From the NCBI GenBank assembly GCA_028276165.1, contig JAPYWV010000009.1:1-32880 (forward strand): 32,880 nucleotides of DNA, in the 5' to 3' direction. A program made the translations under genes and the position numbers. The stretch's first letter is position 1. Every line of letters starts with the position of its first letter. The notes below the pieces were generated by a model. The model did no database searches and was not told where the DNA came from. It saw only the letters and a list, made by a program, of their open reading frames with translations. The stretch comes from Acidilobaceae archaeon. Lineage in GTDB: Archaea; Thermoproteota; Thermoprotei_A; Sulfolobales; Acidilobaceae. Positions 1-7,571 of this stretch are shown piece after piece.

Positions 1-1
1 T

Positions 2-196
2 GGCTCATTTGAGATCTACTACTCAAACCCGACTCTTAGGAAGATAGTACACTACATCTCGTCGAGTAACGCTAAGATCTACAGGGTTATCACTAGTAGA
101 GAAGGACAGCTTATAAGCGTCCTAGCAGAAGCAAACCCGAAGACAGTCAAGGAGGTCTACGACATACTAGTGAAGGTTAGTGATATAGCGTGTTAG
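2..196 (+). CDS. C-terminal fragment of an unrecognised protein
   Basis: An open frame enters from the left edge and ends at TAG 194-196, giving the last 64 residues of a protein whose start lies outside the window. The fragment is mixed polar and hydrophobic (it includes IYRVITSREGQL and ends LVKVSDIAC), has no membrane segment and looks like the end of a soluble alpha/beta domain. I recognise no family. The next gene starts 268 bases later, behind its own TATA-like box, so the two are probably separate transcription units. The frame is open from the first base and its codon use matches the neighbours, so I take it as real. Confidence 0.5.
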   Translation, partial: GSFEIYYSNPTLRKIVHYISSSNAKIYRVITSREGQLISVLAEANPKTVKEVYDILVKVSDIAC

Positions 197-407
197 AAGC
201 ATAACGTAATCCTCCTCCCTCATAGTAGGATCCCAGCTAAACGTGCTCCAGAACTTCGAGTACGTTAAAACAGGGAGCCTCCAGCGAATGTAGTGTAGCA
301 GGGGCTATGAGGATGGACTTATACAATAGTAGATCCTCGAGAGTAGAGGGCATGAGCGTAGCCTGGGGATCTCCCCACTAGTAACCCCGAGGTTCTAAAG
401 CGCATGT

Positions 408-416
408 GTTTAAGAG
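408..416 (+). promoter_or_regulatory. TATA-like box upstream of the ABC transporter operon
   Basis: GTTTAAGAG lies about 50 bases before the GTG start of the ABC ATPase gene, in an otherwise gene-free gap (197-463) where I see nothing else. Motif and spacing fit an archaeal TATA box with a short leader. This rests on inspection only. Confidence 0.3.
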
Positions 417-463
417 CTTAACTGGGAAGGTTAGCATAAGGGTGTATAGGGATTACGGGGAGG

Positions 464-1414
464 GTGGCTGTTAGGATTAGGAATCTTGTTAAGAGGTTTG
501 GAAGCGTTGTTGCTGTTAACAGGTTGAACCTGGACATATACGATGGCGAGATATTCGGCCTCCTCGGCCCCAATGGCTCCGGTAAGTCTACAACGTTACT
601 CATCATAGCTACTGTCTACAAGCCCACTGAGGGTGATGTAGAGGTTTACGGCTATAGTGTTACAAGGGATGGTGATAGGGTTAGGAGGATTGTTGGTATA
701 GCCTTCCAGGAGCCTAAGGCCTTGTGGGTTGATAACCCCTACGAGCTCCTACTATGGCATGCTATGGTCGTCGGCTACAGTCTAGGTGACGCTAGGAGGG
801 TTGTAAGAGAGGTTATGGAGGAGCTGGACCTGTGGGAGCATAGGGGTAAGTTTATAGCAGAGCTTAGCGGTGGTACTAGGAAGAAGGTTGAGATAGCTAA
901 GCTACTCATACAGAAGCCAAGAGTAGCCATATTCGATGAGCCTACAGCACAGCTCGACGTAACAAGCAGACACTACGTCTGGGATAGGATTAAGGCTATG
1001 AGGGATGAGGGTTCAACGGTTATAATAGCTACAAACGACATGCTTGAAGCCGAGAGGCTCTCCGACAGGATAGGCATAATATACAGGGGCTCCCTCAAAG
1101 CCCTCGGGACCCCCGCTGAGCTTAAGGACAGGATACCCAGGGGTGATATCATAGAGTTGAGGGTTGAGGGCGCTATCGGAGACGAGCTTATCAGAAAGCT
1201 CTCCGAGCTCCTGGAATCCGATAGGATATCCGTATCCGATGGGCTTGTAAGAGCCCACGTTAATAGAGGTGAGGAGAGGATTGCGACAGCTGTAGAGCTC
1301 CTATCCAGGCACGGGGTTAGAGTTAAAAGCGTCTCCATGAGGGAGCCTTCTCTAGACGACGTGTTCTTCTACTTCACAGGAGCTAGGTTGAGGGAGGATG
1401 AGAGAGGATCTTAG
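464..1414 (+). CDS. ABC transporter ATP-binding protein (ABC-2 type exporter)
   Basis: ATPase subunit that powers an ABC-2 exporter at the cytoplasmic face of the membrane. The 316 residues show Walker A GPNGSGKST (35-43), a Q-loop glutamine near 82, signature LSGGTRKK (134-141) and Walker B ending FDEP, with the catalytic Glu near 159. Where most ABC ATPases have the switch histidine, this one reads IIATND, with Asn near 191. A C-terminal domain of about 100 residues follows, as in multidrug and polysaccharide exporters of this class. GTG 464 is the first start after an in-frame stop. The gene overlaps the next permease by 17 bases. Substrate is unknown. Confidence 0.9.
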   Translation: MAVRIRNLVKRFGSVVAVNRLNLDIYDGEIFGLLGPNGSGKSTTLLIIATVYKPTEGDVEVYGYSVTRDGDRVRRIVGIAFQEPKALWVDNPYELLLWHAMVVGYSLGDARRVVREVMEELDLWEHRGKFIAELSGGTRKKVEIAKLLIQKPRVAIFDEPTAQLDVTSRHYVWDRIKAMRDEGSTVIIATNDMLEAERLSDRIGIIYRGSLKALGTPAELKDRIPRGDIIELRVEGAIGDELIRKLSELLESDRISVSDGLVRAHVNRGEERIATAVELLSRHGVRVKSVSMREPSLDDVFFYFTGARLREDERGS

Positions 1415-2198
1415 AGCCCTAGCACTCATAATACTATGGGATGTTAGGAAGCTTGGGAGGTACAAGTTCTTCCTGGCAATGAGGCTCGCATGGTTCCTAC
1501 TACAGGTTCTAGTGTTCGGGCTCATAGTAGCCCACATGGTCTCCATAAGGGGGCCCTACGGGCCTATAGACTACTACAAGTTCTACGTCGTGGGGGCTTA
1601 CATGGCCGTGCTATTCTCAATGTCCATCATGAGGGGTCACGAGATTGTAGAGGAGCTGGAGGACGGGCTTATAGACTACCAGCTATCCCTCCCCGTTAAG
1701 AGGAGGGTTCTAGCTATTGGTAGAGCTCTAGGCGGTGGTATAGCTTCCTTCACCTACTCACTACCAATGCTACTTGTGGCGGTCATAGTCCTAGGGGTTC
1801 CAAGTATACCCCACGTTATCCTACTAGCGATCATAGCATTCCTATTCGCATCAGGCCTCGTGGGGGTTGCTATGAGCGTAGCCCTATGGCTTAGGTCTGG
1901 TGATAAGCTAGACATACTGATGGGTGTATCGGACTCGCTACTCGTAAGGCTTAGCACCATATTCTACCCCATAGTAGCCCTAACACCCATAGCCATCTAC
2001 TACTACCTAGCCAAGGTTAACCCGGTAAGCCACGCTGTAGACACCCTCAGGGTGATAGCCGTACCCGAGCACGCCTCAGGGATCACTGTATCAGACCCAC
2101 TGGTAATGGCCTCCTACATAGCAGGGTTCACCCTGGCATCAATACTAGCAGCTATAACACTGCTAGAGAGGAGGATAGAGGGGGGCTATGGGAGGTGA
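1398..2198 (+). CDS. ABC-2 type transporter permease
   Basis: Integral membrane subunit of the exporter. The 266 residues hold about six hydrophobic segments. The cytoplasmic stretch after the first pair of segments reads EIVEELEDGLIDYQLSLPVKR, the usual ABC-2 pattern in which an amphipathic helix contacts the ATPase, and the same pattern recurs in the next gene. ATG 1398 lies inside the end of the ATPase gene, which implies translational coupling, and the stop overlaps the next start. Export of lipids, peptides or drugs is typical of the family; the sequence does not say which. Confidence 0.85.
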   Translation: MREDLRALALIILWDVRKLGRYKFFLAMRLAWFLLQVLVFGLIVAHMVSIRGPYGPIDYYKFYVVGAYMAVLFSMSIMRGHEIVEELEDGLIDYQLSLPVKRRVLAIGRALGGGIASFTYSLPMLLVAVIVLGVPSIPHVILLAIIAFLFASGLVGVAMSVALWLRSGDKLDILMGVSDSLLVRLSTIFYPIVALTPIAIYYYLAKVNPVSHAVDTLRVIAVPEHASGITVSDPLVMASYIAGFTLASILAAITLLERRIEGGYGR

Positions 2199-2968
2199 TG
2201 GTCGGAGCTCAAGCACTCATGGTAGCCTACAGGGATCTACAGAGGTTCTGGAAGTACAAGTGGTGGCTTGCAGGCCTCATAACAATGAACCTAGCCGACC
2301 TATTCATATTCGCCATGGTGTTTAAGGGCATGGTTAGGAGGGATGTTGTGCCAGACTACTTCTACTTCCTAGCCCCCGGCATAGCCTCCATAGCAGCCTT
2401 TGCAGCAGCATTCACCATCGGGAGGGAGGTTATGATGGAGCTCCGGAGGGGGTTCCACCACTACCTACTAAGCCTACCGATATCGAGGGTCGACCTAGTA
2501 CTAGGGAGGATCCTAGGGGGTGTTGTGAGGGGTGTAGTATACCAGATGCCATTCCTAGCACTCCTAGTGGTACTAACAGGGGTGGTGGGCCCAGCCTTAG
2601 CCCTAGCCTTAATAGTGACAGTCATGGTCTCAGCCTCCATGTCAAGCCTATCAATAGCCCTATCAACAGCCGTTAAAAGCCTTGAAATGCAGGCGACAAT
2701 AAGGAGTATAACGTACTTCGCAATATTCTTCCTATCAAACGTATTCTACCCCGAGAACGTGCTAAAAACAAGATTCCCCGAACCCCTCTACACATTGATA
2801 GTCAACAACCCAATATCGATAGCCACAAGCATATACAGAGCGATATTCACACCAGGGATCTTACACGATGCACACCAGGTGGAAGTACTCCTAGCAAAAC
2901 TAACACTATGGACCATAACGCTGGTTGTGGTAGGAGCCATACTCTACGATAGAAACCTAAAGAGTTAA
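2195..2968 (+). CDS. ABC-2 type transporter permease, second subunit
   Basis: Second membrane subunit, 257 residues and about six hydrophobic segments, with the coupling motif EVMMELRRGFHHYLLSLPISR parallel to that of the preceding permease. The two probably form a heterodimeric channel, explaining one ATPase gene beside two different permease genes. GTG 2195 overlaps the previous stop by four bases; ATG 2198 is an equally good start (TGATG overlap) and changes the protein by one residue. The operon ends here, and an inverted, decayed tnpB fragment begins about 35 bases later. Confidence 0.85.
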   Translation: MMVGAQALMVAYRDLQRFWKYKWWLAGLITMNLADLFIFAMVFKGMVRRDVVPDYFYFLAPGIASIAAFAAAFTIGREVMMELRRGFHHYLLSLPISRVDLVLGRILGGVVRGVVYQMPFLALLVVLTGVVGPALALALIVTVMVSASMSSLSIALSTAVKSLEMQATIRSITYFAIFFLSNVFYPENVLKTRFPEPLYTLIVNNPISIATSIYRAIFTPGILHDAHQVEVLLAKLTLWTITLVVVGAILYDRNLKS

Positions 2969-3004
2969 GGTTACTCAGAAGCCGTCTAGCTAGAGTTCAC
3001 CTAA

Positions 3005-3200
3005 GCGTTTCCCCGCTAACGGGAAATACCGTTAGCGGGGTTGGGCCTTGGTGTGGGTTCACTTACTTCACCCACACCTCATGGGCCCCGGTCGAGCCCT
3101 AACGCCACTGGGCTCCCATCTACGCCCGGGCAACCAAGCCCCCCTCACCGTAGTGCGGATCAACGGGGGGCTGTACCCGTCAACCCCTCCCCTCCCTCCG
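3005..3200 (-). pseudogene. Decayed 3' end of a tnpB gene, second copy of the element at 7.6-8.9 kb
   Basis: Read on the minus strand, this stretch matches the last part of the complete tnpB in two blocks. 3005 to about 3122 corresponds to 8759-8870, and about 3141-3192 corresponds to about 8599-8645. Roughly 110 bases in between are replaced by about 18 unrelated bases. Scattered single-base changes and indels break the frame, so no TnpB product is possible. The similarity stops after GGGGAAACGCTTA in both copies, which places the right end of the element there. The terminal hairpin is kept. A solo relic like this shows that the element moved in this genome and then decayed. Confidence 0.85.
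3011..3040. repeat. Element-end hairpin, relic copy
   Basis: CCCCGCTAACGG and its exact complement flank a six-base loop (GAAATA). The same 12-bp stem with a five-base loop occurs at the end of the complete tnpB (8836-8864). The stem is intact although the coding sequence around it has decayed. Confidence 0.8.
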
Positions 3201-3310
3201 AAGCTTAAACACCTGCTGTTCAGCTATAGAACTGTGGCAACCTCCCACACGGTCTTCGACAGCTCACCCAACACGTTATACCATGTATCTACAGTTATTT
3301 AAATCTACCG

Positions 3311-4093
3311 TCAGCTCCGTAACAGCCTTCTCTTTACCTCCTCAAGGTAGTACTCTGCATCACCTGGATCCAGGCCGTGTGACTCCAGGATCCTAGCTAT
3401 GGCTTGAAGCTTCTCCTCTAAGCTCTTACTAGATAGGCGTTTAACAGCCTCCTCGACTTCCTCGAGCACTTTGAACCTTAGGTTAGAGTACTCCTTCAAA
3501 GGCCCTGGAGCGTACTCCAACTCTCTCACATCGACGTCTTTGAATGTTACGTAAACCCTTCTAACCACATCAGGCCTCCTGGTTCTACCAAGGTACATTA
3601 TGGGTTTGTAGAGTCTAAGATCCCATAGTCCTTTAAACTCCTCTCTTGCATATGCCGCCTTAACCTCCCCAATGAATAGATCGTGATCCCCTGTTTCGAT
3701 AACATTCGTGAGTGTAAGCTCTAGAGCTGCTGTAGCCTCCAATACTATGGGGGCTCCCAGTACTTCACCCTTCACTATCGTGAACCCAGCGGCCTTCAGC
3801 TTCCCTGGGTAGAATCTCTCAGAGACATCGCCTAGGAGGGGTGTCCTATCAACGTACTTGAAGTCCAGTAGGTTTAACGCGAAGACCCCGGAGCTCCTTA
3901 CAAGCTTGTACGTGAACCTCTCAGGAGCAATAGCAACACCCACAAGGAACGGCTTGAAGGATAGCTGTGTCCACCATGCTGCTAGCATCCCACCAACCCT
4001 ACCTTTAAACTCGCTTGTGATGAAGACTGGGATTACAGGGTATAGGAGTCTCTCAGCCTCACCTAGATCAATTCTCCTAAGCCCCCCTACCAA
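3311..4093 (-). CDS. Flavin reductase-like (flavoredoxin family) FMN-binding protein
   Basis: Probable FMN-binding protein of the flavin reductase/flavoredoxin family, taking part in cytoplasmic electron transfer. Of 260 residues, about 1-175 carry the split-barrel fold: GGMLAAWWTQLSFKPFLVGV, then IAPERFTYKLVRSSGVFALNLL, the usual flavin-contact region, and later VIETGDHDLFIGEV, a family hallmark. The last 85 residues are charged helix, a tail longer than in short members. It overlaps the upstream ferredoxin gene by 17 bases, so the ferredoxin is a natural partner. An exact substrate cannot be read from the sequence. Confidence 0.85.
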   Translation of the reverse strand: MVGGLRRIDLGEAERLLYPVIPVFITSEFKGRVGGMLAAWWTQLSFKPFLVGVAIAPERFTYKLVRSSGVFALNLLDFKYVDRTPLLGDVSERFYPGKLKAAGFTIVKGEVLGAPIVLEATAALELTLTNVIETGDHDLFIGEVKAAYAREEFKGLWDLRLYKPIMYLGRTRRPDVVRRVYVTFKDVDVRELEYAPGPLKEYSNLRFKVLEEVEEAVKRLSSKSLEEKLQAIARILESHGLDPGDAEYYLEEVKRRLLRS

Positions 4094-4334
4094 CCCTCTC
4101 CCACCTTATGATCTCCACAGGGCAGTTCTCAACAGCAGCTATCACGCAATCCTCAAGATCATCCCCTACAAGGCCTTCAGAAGGGTTGTCTCTAGAACTC
4201 CTCCACTGCATCTTCACAGCTACCTTGCCATCCTCACGTGTTATCTCGAAGACCTCAGGACATAGTACTGTGCACACCATCTCTGATACGCATGCCTCAC
4301 GAGGCTCTATGTAAACCCTTATCGTCACCCTCAC
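4077..4334 (-). CDS. Ferredoxin with a single Fe-S cluster
   Basis: Small cytoplasmic electron carrier of 85 residues. Cluster ligands read C15-x2-E18-x2-C21-x3-C25-P, then C71-P near the C terminus, with an extra Cys at 63. The second position of the usual CxxCxxC motif is Glu, not Cys. Family knowledge: ferredoxins with a non-Cys residue here bind a 3Fe-4S cluster, or a 4Fe-4S cluster with a carboxylate ligand. It is first in a two-gene operon and overlaps the flavin reductase by 17 bases, suggesting it passes electrons to or from it. The gap 4335-4413 must hold promoters for this gene and the diverging PAC2 gene. Confidence 0.85.
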   Translation of the reverse strand: MRVTIRVYIEPREACVSEMVCTVLCPEVFEITREDGKVAVKMQWRSSRDNPSEGLVGDDLEDCVIAAVENCPVEIIRWERVGRGA

Positions 4335-4413
4335 ATCCCCCAGTGGGGTCTCGGTTTACCCTTAAAACCTATCTATTTTAAAGCTCGGGTAACCACTAAG
4401 CCCTGGTGTTGGG

Positions 4414-5184
4414 TTGTTGAGTGTGTATGAGGAGGAGATTAACGGGTTTATCTACAGGGAGTATAGACCTCTTGGTAAACCTAGGTTTCTCGTGGTAGGC
4501 CTCCCTGATGTCGGGCTCGTGGGGGAGATAGCTGCTGTCCACATGATCAGGACTCTTGGTCTAACCGATAGTGTTGGAGTTGATAGCTACACCATGCTCC
4601 CACCTATAGCTGTTATCAAGTCGGGTGAAAGCCTATGCCCCATCAGGATCTACTCGGATGGCGGCCTAGCTGTTATGGTAACCGATATAGCCCTATCCCC
4701 AAGGGCCATCGTGCCCCTCGCTCTCTCAATAGTAGAGTTTACGAGACTCAGGGGGTTCGAGCTCCTCATAGGCTTGACCGGGGTTGCTAACCCTGAGAGG
4801 GCTGAGATGGAGAAACCTAACGTCTACTGGCTCTCTAGCACGGATGAAGCATCGAGAATAGCCTCAAACGTGCCCGGCATTAGGAGGGCTGAGGAGGGCT
4901 ACATAGTAGGCCCCTACGCTATAATCCTCAAGGAGTCTGTTAGGAAGAGGGTTAACACCCTGATACTCATGGCCGACTCGTTCCTAGACCTACCAGACCC
5001 CGAAGCTGCAGCTGAGATACTGAAAGCCCTATCCCAGATAACGGGGGTTCAGGTTCAGGTTGATAAGCTGTTAGAGGAGGGGGAGCTGGTTAAACTTAGG
5101 ATGAAGGAGTTGATGAAGGAGACTAGGAGTGCCCTAGCCAGGATGGGTAAGGGGTACGAGTACAGGGCCCCCATAATATACTAG
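4414..5184 (+). CDS. PAC2 family protein (proteasome assembly chaperone-like)
   Basis: Archaeal PAC2-family protein, 256 residues. The family signature is near the N terminus (FLVVGLPDVGLVGEIAA), followed by VDSYTMLPPIAVIKSG and later LTGVANPERA. Family members in eukaryotes chaperone proteasome alpha-ring assembly; the archaeal role is unproven. The C-terminal 50 residues are charged helix. TTG 4414 is the first start in frame; TTG 4417 or GTG 4423 are possible. A small heat-shock protein gene starts 11 bases after the stop, so the two form a proteostasis pair. Confidence 0.85.
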   Translation: MLSVYEEEINGFIYREYRPLGKPRFLVVGLPDVGLVGEIAAVHMIRTLGLTDSVGVDSYTMLPPIAVIKSGESLCPIRIYSDGGLAVMVTDIALSPRAIVPLALSIVEFTRLRGFELLIGLTGVANPERAEMEKPNVYWLSSTDEASRIASNVPGIRRAEEGYIVGPYAIILKESVRKRVNTLILMADSFLDLPDPEAAAEILKALSQITGVQVQVDKLLEEGELVKLRMKELMKETRSALARMGKGYEYRAPIIY

Positions 5185-5195
5185 GGGGTGGGCTT

Positions 5196-5672
5196 GTGAG
5201 CTACGATCCATTCGAGGAGTTGAGGAGGAGGATATACAAGGCGATAAGGGATACCATGAGGAGCTTTGAGAGGGAGTTCGAGGAGATGGAGAGTTTAATG
5301 GAGGAGATGCTGGCGGAGGCCAGAGAGTGGGAGAGGATGTTCGAGGAGAGTGTTGAGGAGATCAGGGGAGGCTACGTAGAACCACTTACAACAATGATAG
5401 ACAGGGGGGACAAGATACTATTAATAGTTGAGACACCCGGAGCAAAACAGGAGACAGTGGAAGTCATAGTAACAGAGAGGGCCATAAGAGTAGAGGCAAA
5501 ACTAGACGAGGAGAGGGTTAGAAGAGCCCTAGGAGGCGTAGCACACGCAAGAAAGCTAACAACCATGAGAGGAGAATACAGGCTACCATACCCGGTAGAC
5601 CCAACACAGGTTAGAGTAGAGAGGAGGGGGTCAAAAGTATACATATGGATACCAAAACTACAACCCACATAA
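5196..5672 (+). CDS. Small heat-shock protein, Hsp20/alpha-crystallin family
   Basis: ATP-independent holdase chaperone in the cytoplasm, 158 residues. An N-terminal arm of about 60 residues is rich in Glu, Met and Arg and strongly helical. The alpha-crystallin domain (about 62-158) follows, with ILLIVETPGAKQETVEVIV and a second half ending YRLPYPVDPTQVRVERRGSKVYIWIPK. The last strand carries the I-x-I-type motif (IWIP). GTG 5196 sits behind the purine-rich GGGGGTGGG at 11 bases from the PAC2 stop, so the pair is probably co-transcribed. tRNA-Ser begins 37 bases after the stop. Confidence 0.9.
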   Translation: MSYDPFEELRRRIYKAIRDTMRSFEREFEEMESLMEEMLAEAREWERMFEESVEEIRGGYVEPLTTMIDRGDKILLIVETPGAKQETVEVIVTERAIRVEAKLDEERVRRALGGVAHARKLTTMRGEYRLPYPVDPTQVRVERRGSKVYIWIPKLQPT

Positions 5673-5709
5673 CACTTAAAACTCCAAACCATAGAATAGT
5701 ATCCTAGGA

Positions 5710-5796
5710 GCCGGGGTGGCCGAGCGGCCTAAGGCGACGGGCTTGAGACCCGTTGTCCCCCCTGGGGACGCGCGGGTTCGAATCCCGCCCCCGGCG
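5710..5796 (+). tRNA. tRNA-Ser (UGA anticodon)
   Basis: Acceptor GCCGGGG pairs with CCCCGGC (5789-5795). The anticodon loop CTTGAGA gives TGA. A long variable arm (TCCCC/GGGGA) marks a class II tRNA. The T arm is GCGGG-TTCGAAT-CCCGC. CCA is encoded at 5797-5799. No intron. Confidence 0.95.
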
Positions 5797-5801
5797 CCAC
5801 C

Positions 5802-5876
5802 GGGGCCGTAGTCTAGCCTGGCTAGGATGCGGGGCTTGGGCCCCCGTGATCCCGGGTTCAAATCCCGGCGGCCCCA
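5802..5876 (+). tRNA. tRNA-Pro (UGG anticodon)
   Basis: Acceptor GGGGCCG pairs with CGGCCCC (5869-5875). The anticodon loop CTTGGGC gives TGG. The T arm is CCGGG-TTCAAAT-CCCGG. CCA is encoded at 5877-5879. It starts two bases after the CCA of tRNA-Ser, so both must be cut from one transcript. Confidence 0.95.
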
Positions 5877-5997
5877 CCATCTCGCAGACCCACACGTTCA
5901 CCAACTATTAAATCTACATCCTAGGACCACGTAGGTTTCGTGGGGAGTCGACCACCCCCCGTATCATCATAAGACTGATTGACCGTGAGTTGTATGG

Positions 5998-6032
5998 TTG
6001 GAATGTAAAACAAAATTGGAATGTAAAACAAA
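5998..6032. repeat. Tandem pair of a 17-18 base AT-rich unit
   Basis: TTGGAATGTAAAACAAA occurs twice back to back (5998-6015 and 6016-6032), the first copy with one more A. It lies in the gap between tRNA-Pro and the convergent atpK gene, just past the atpK stop. Only two units and no spacer are present, so it is not a CRISPR array. Function unknown. Confidence 0.8.
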
Positions 6033-6066
6033 GAGCGTGTAGAAGATATTGTAAATAGTACGTTGT

Positions 6067-6396
6067 TCATAGTAGGAGTATAACAAGTAAGGCTATAAGG
6101 AGGCCGTATATTGCTATACCCTCTCCGAGCACCACTATGAGTAGGAGGGGTCCTGTGACCTCTCTTTTCTCCACAATACCGCTGGCCGCAGCTGCACCCG
6201 CGGTGCCAACCGCGTACCCAGCGCCAAGACCTGCAAGTCCTACGGCGAGAGCTGCACCCGCAGCTTTAGCTATTATCCTGATCGCTTCACCCTCCTCAGC
6301 GTAGCCTACCACAGAGGGGATGCTGAGAGCTAAGACTAGCACGAGTAGGGGGATAGCACTAACTGTTCCTCCATACCTCAAACCGGCCACCTCCAT
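6067..6396 (-). CDS. atpK: A-type ATP synthase proteolipid (rotor c/K subunit)
   Basis: Proteolipid that forms the ion-carrying rotor ring of the archaeal A-type ATP synthase. The 109 residues comprise a signal-like hydrophobic N terminus (about 12-32), a glycine/alanine-rich helix (about 43-72, with GLAGLGAGYAVGTAGAAAASG) and a second helix (about 82-109). The ion-binding carboxylate is Glu92 in VVLGEGIAIYG. One hairpin per subunit makes this the simple 8-kDa type rather than a fused multimer. No other ATP synthase genes are nearby, so the gene stands alone, as is common in Crenarchaeota. A TATA-like TTTAAAT lies about 55 bases upstream. Confidence 0.92.
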   Translation of the reverse strand: MEVAGLRYGGTVSAIPLLVLVLALSIPSVVGYAEEGEAIRIIAKAAGAALAVGLAGLGAGYAVGTAGAAAASGIVEKREVTGPLLLIVVLGEGIAIYGLLIALLVILLL

Positions 6397-6446
6397 ACCA
6401 TATCCACACTACGCTGTGGAATCTAAACCTCTTATAGGTGGGCACA

Positions 6447-6457
6447 CATTTAAATAC
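6447..6457 (-). promoter_or_regulatory. TATA-like box for atpK
   Basis: On the minus strand GTATTTAAATG lies about 50 bases before the ATG of atpK, between that gene and tRNA-Gln. Spacing and composition fit an archaeal TATA box. Inspection only. Confidence 0.35.
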
Positions 6458-6497
6458 ATTCATTGTAGAATAGGCTCTAGAGGTCTTAAGGTGATGG

Positions 6498-6570
6498 TAG
6501 CCGGGCGGGGATTCGAACCCCGGTCACGGGGGCCAGAGCCCCGCATCCTGGGCCGCTAGACGACCCGGCT
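6498..6570 (-). tRNA. tRNA-Gln (CUG anticodon)
   Basis: On the minus strand acceptor AGCCGGG (its 5' end at 6570) pairs with CCCGGCT. The anticodon loop CTCTGGC gives CTG (complement at 6534-6536). The T arm is CGGGG-TTCGAAT-CCCCG. CCA is encoded (complement of 6495-6497). No intron. Confidence 0.93.
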
Positions 6571-6620
6571 ACCCCTTATCCTCTATTATAGGCGTGGAGG
6601 GCTTTAAAGCTATCTAGGGG

Positions 6621-7088
6621 TTGGAGTCCTTGAGTCTATGGCCTAGGGTTGTTGAGAAATGTGATAGTGTGAGCTCCTGCGTCCAAGCCCTCGAGGAGTT
6701 CCTAGAGTCTCTTCGCGTAGATCCTAGTGTTTGCGAGGAGACCCCCATTAGGGGTGATTATAGGAGGGTTTATGCTTGGGTTGAGAAGCTTATAGAGTCT
6801 GGTGTCCCTGATGGTAGGTCTAGACTCATCCTCTACGTTATAAGCAGGTACCTTGTTAACGTTAAGAAGCTTAGTGTGGAGGAGTCCGAGAGGGTTATAG
6901 AAGTGTTTATAGAGAATAGCTGTAGGAACCACGGTAACTGCGGGAAGATCTATAAGAGCTGGATCAGGAGAGTCCTTGAATCCGTTAAAACCGGGGGGTG
7001 GCGTCCGTGGAGTATCTCTAGGATTAAGGAGAATGATAGGCAACTCTACGAGATTATATCAAGGATAGTGGGTGTGGTTGAGGAGTGA
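6621..7088 (+). CDS. priX: PriX-like non-catalytic DNA primase subunit
   Basis: Probably the third, non-catalytic subunit of the crenarchaeal DNA primase (with PriS and PriL), which helps bind substrate during primer synthesis. Its 155 residues match the size of Sulfolobus PriX. The core motif GVPDGRSRLILYVISRYLVN and the following helix (SVEESERVIEVFIENSC) resemble the large-subunit C-terminal fold from which PriX derives. Four cysteines near the start (C14, C20, C38) and in the C-terminal half (SCRNHGNC) are present, but I see no clear four-Cys cluster motif. TTG 6621 follows AGGGG closely. The gene sits between tRNA-Gln and tRNA-Ala, both on the other strand. Identification is by remembered family pattern. 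Confidence 0.6.
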   Translation: MESLSLWPRVVEKCDSVSSCVQALEEFLESLRVDPSVCEETPIRGDYRRVYAWVEKLIESGVPDGRSRLILYVISRYLVNVKKLSVEESERVIEVFIENSCRNHGNCGKIYKSWIRRVLESVKTGGWRPWSISRIKENDRQLYEIISRIVGVVEE

Positions 7089-7093
7089 GGTGG

Positions 7094-7167
<74 letters not shown>

Positions 7168-7571
7168 ACCCTAGAGTCTACTATGGGGCCCGGAGGGTTT
7201 AAAAGAATTCAATTAATGCTGCTATCAGCCTAGAGTTGATATCTAGGGGTATCGCAGGCAGTTACAGAAGTGGCGATAAGTTTGAATATCTGTGAATACT
7301 CGTTAATACTTGGCGTAGTACGTTGAGTGAGCGGTATCCTAGTACTAGGGGTTTGCGAGGCTTTTATAGAGTTGATGGTGGATTTAGGTAGCCGTAGATA
7401 CATGGTGTAATGTGTTGGGTGAGCGGGGGGAGGTTGCTTTACCCTAGAGCTCCCTGGAGGGGTCTTTGTGGGGGGTTGTTGTAGTTCTATAGTTAAACAG
7501 TATGCGAGTATTTAAGCTTCGGGGCTTGGAGGTATATCCTGGTCTTAGATTGTACTAGCTATGGGTTTGAG
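7168..7571. other. Gene-free stretch holding the unresolved left end of the TnpB element
   Basis: About 400 bases without a supportable gene. The left end of the element should lie here, but the relic copy at 3.0-3.2 kb keeps only the right end, so the boundary cannot be fixed by comparison. A TATA-like GTATTTAAG at about 7508-7516 lies some 60 bases before the tnpB start. No inverted repeat matching the right-end hairpin was seen. Confidence 0.5.

Noticed and set aside
3048-3302. Plus-strand open frame of 84 codons
   Set aside because: It overlaps the decayed tnpB fragment on the other strand and is proline-rich noise with no family character.
5676-5904. Two minus-strand open frames of 61 and 66 codons
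   Set aside because: They lie across tRNA-Ser and tRNA-Pro; the GC-rich tRNA sequence simply lacks stops.
5998-6032. Possible CRISPR repeat
   Set aside because: Only two units, directly adjacent, no spacers and no cas genes in the window.
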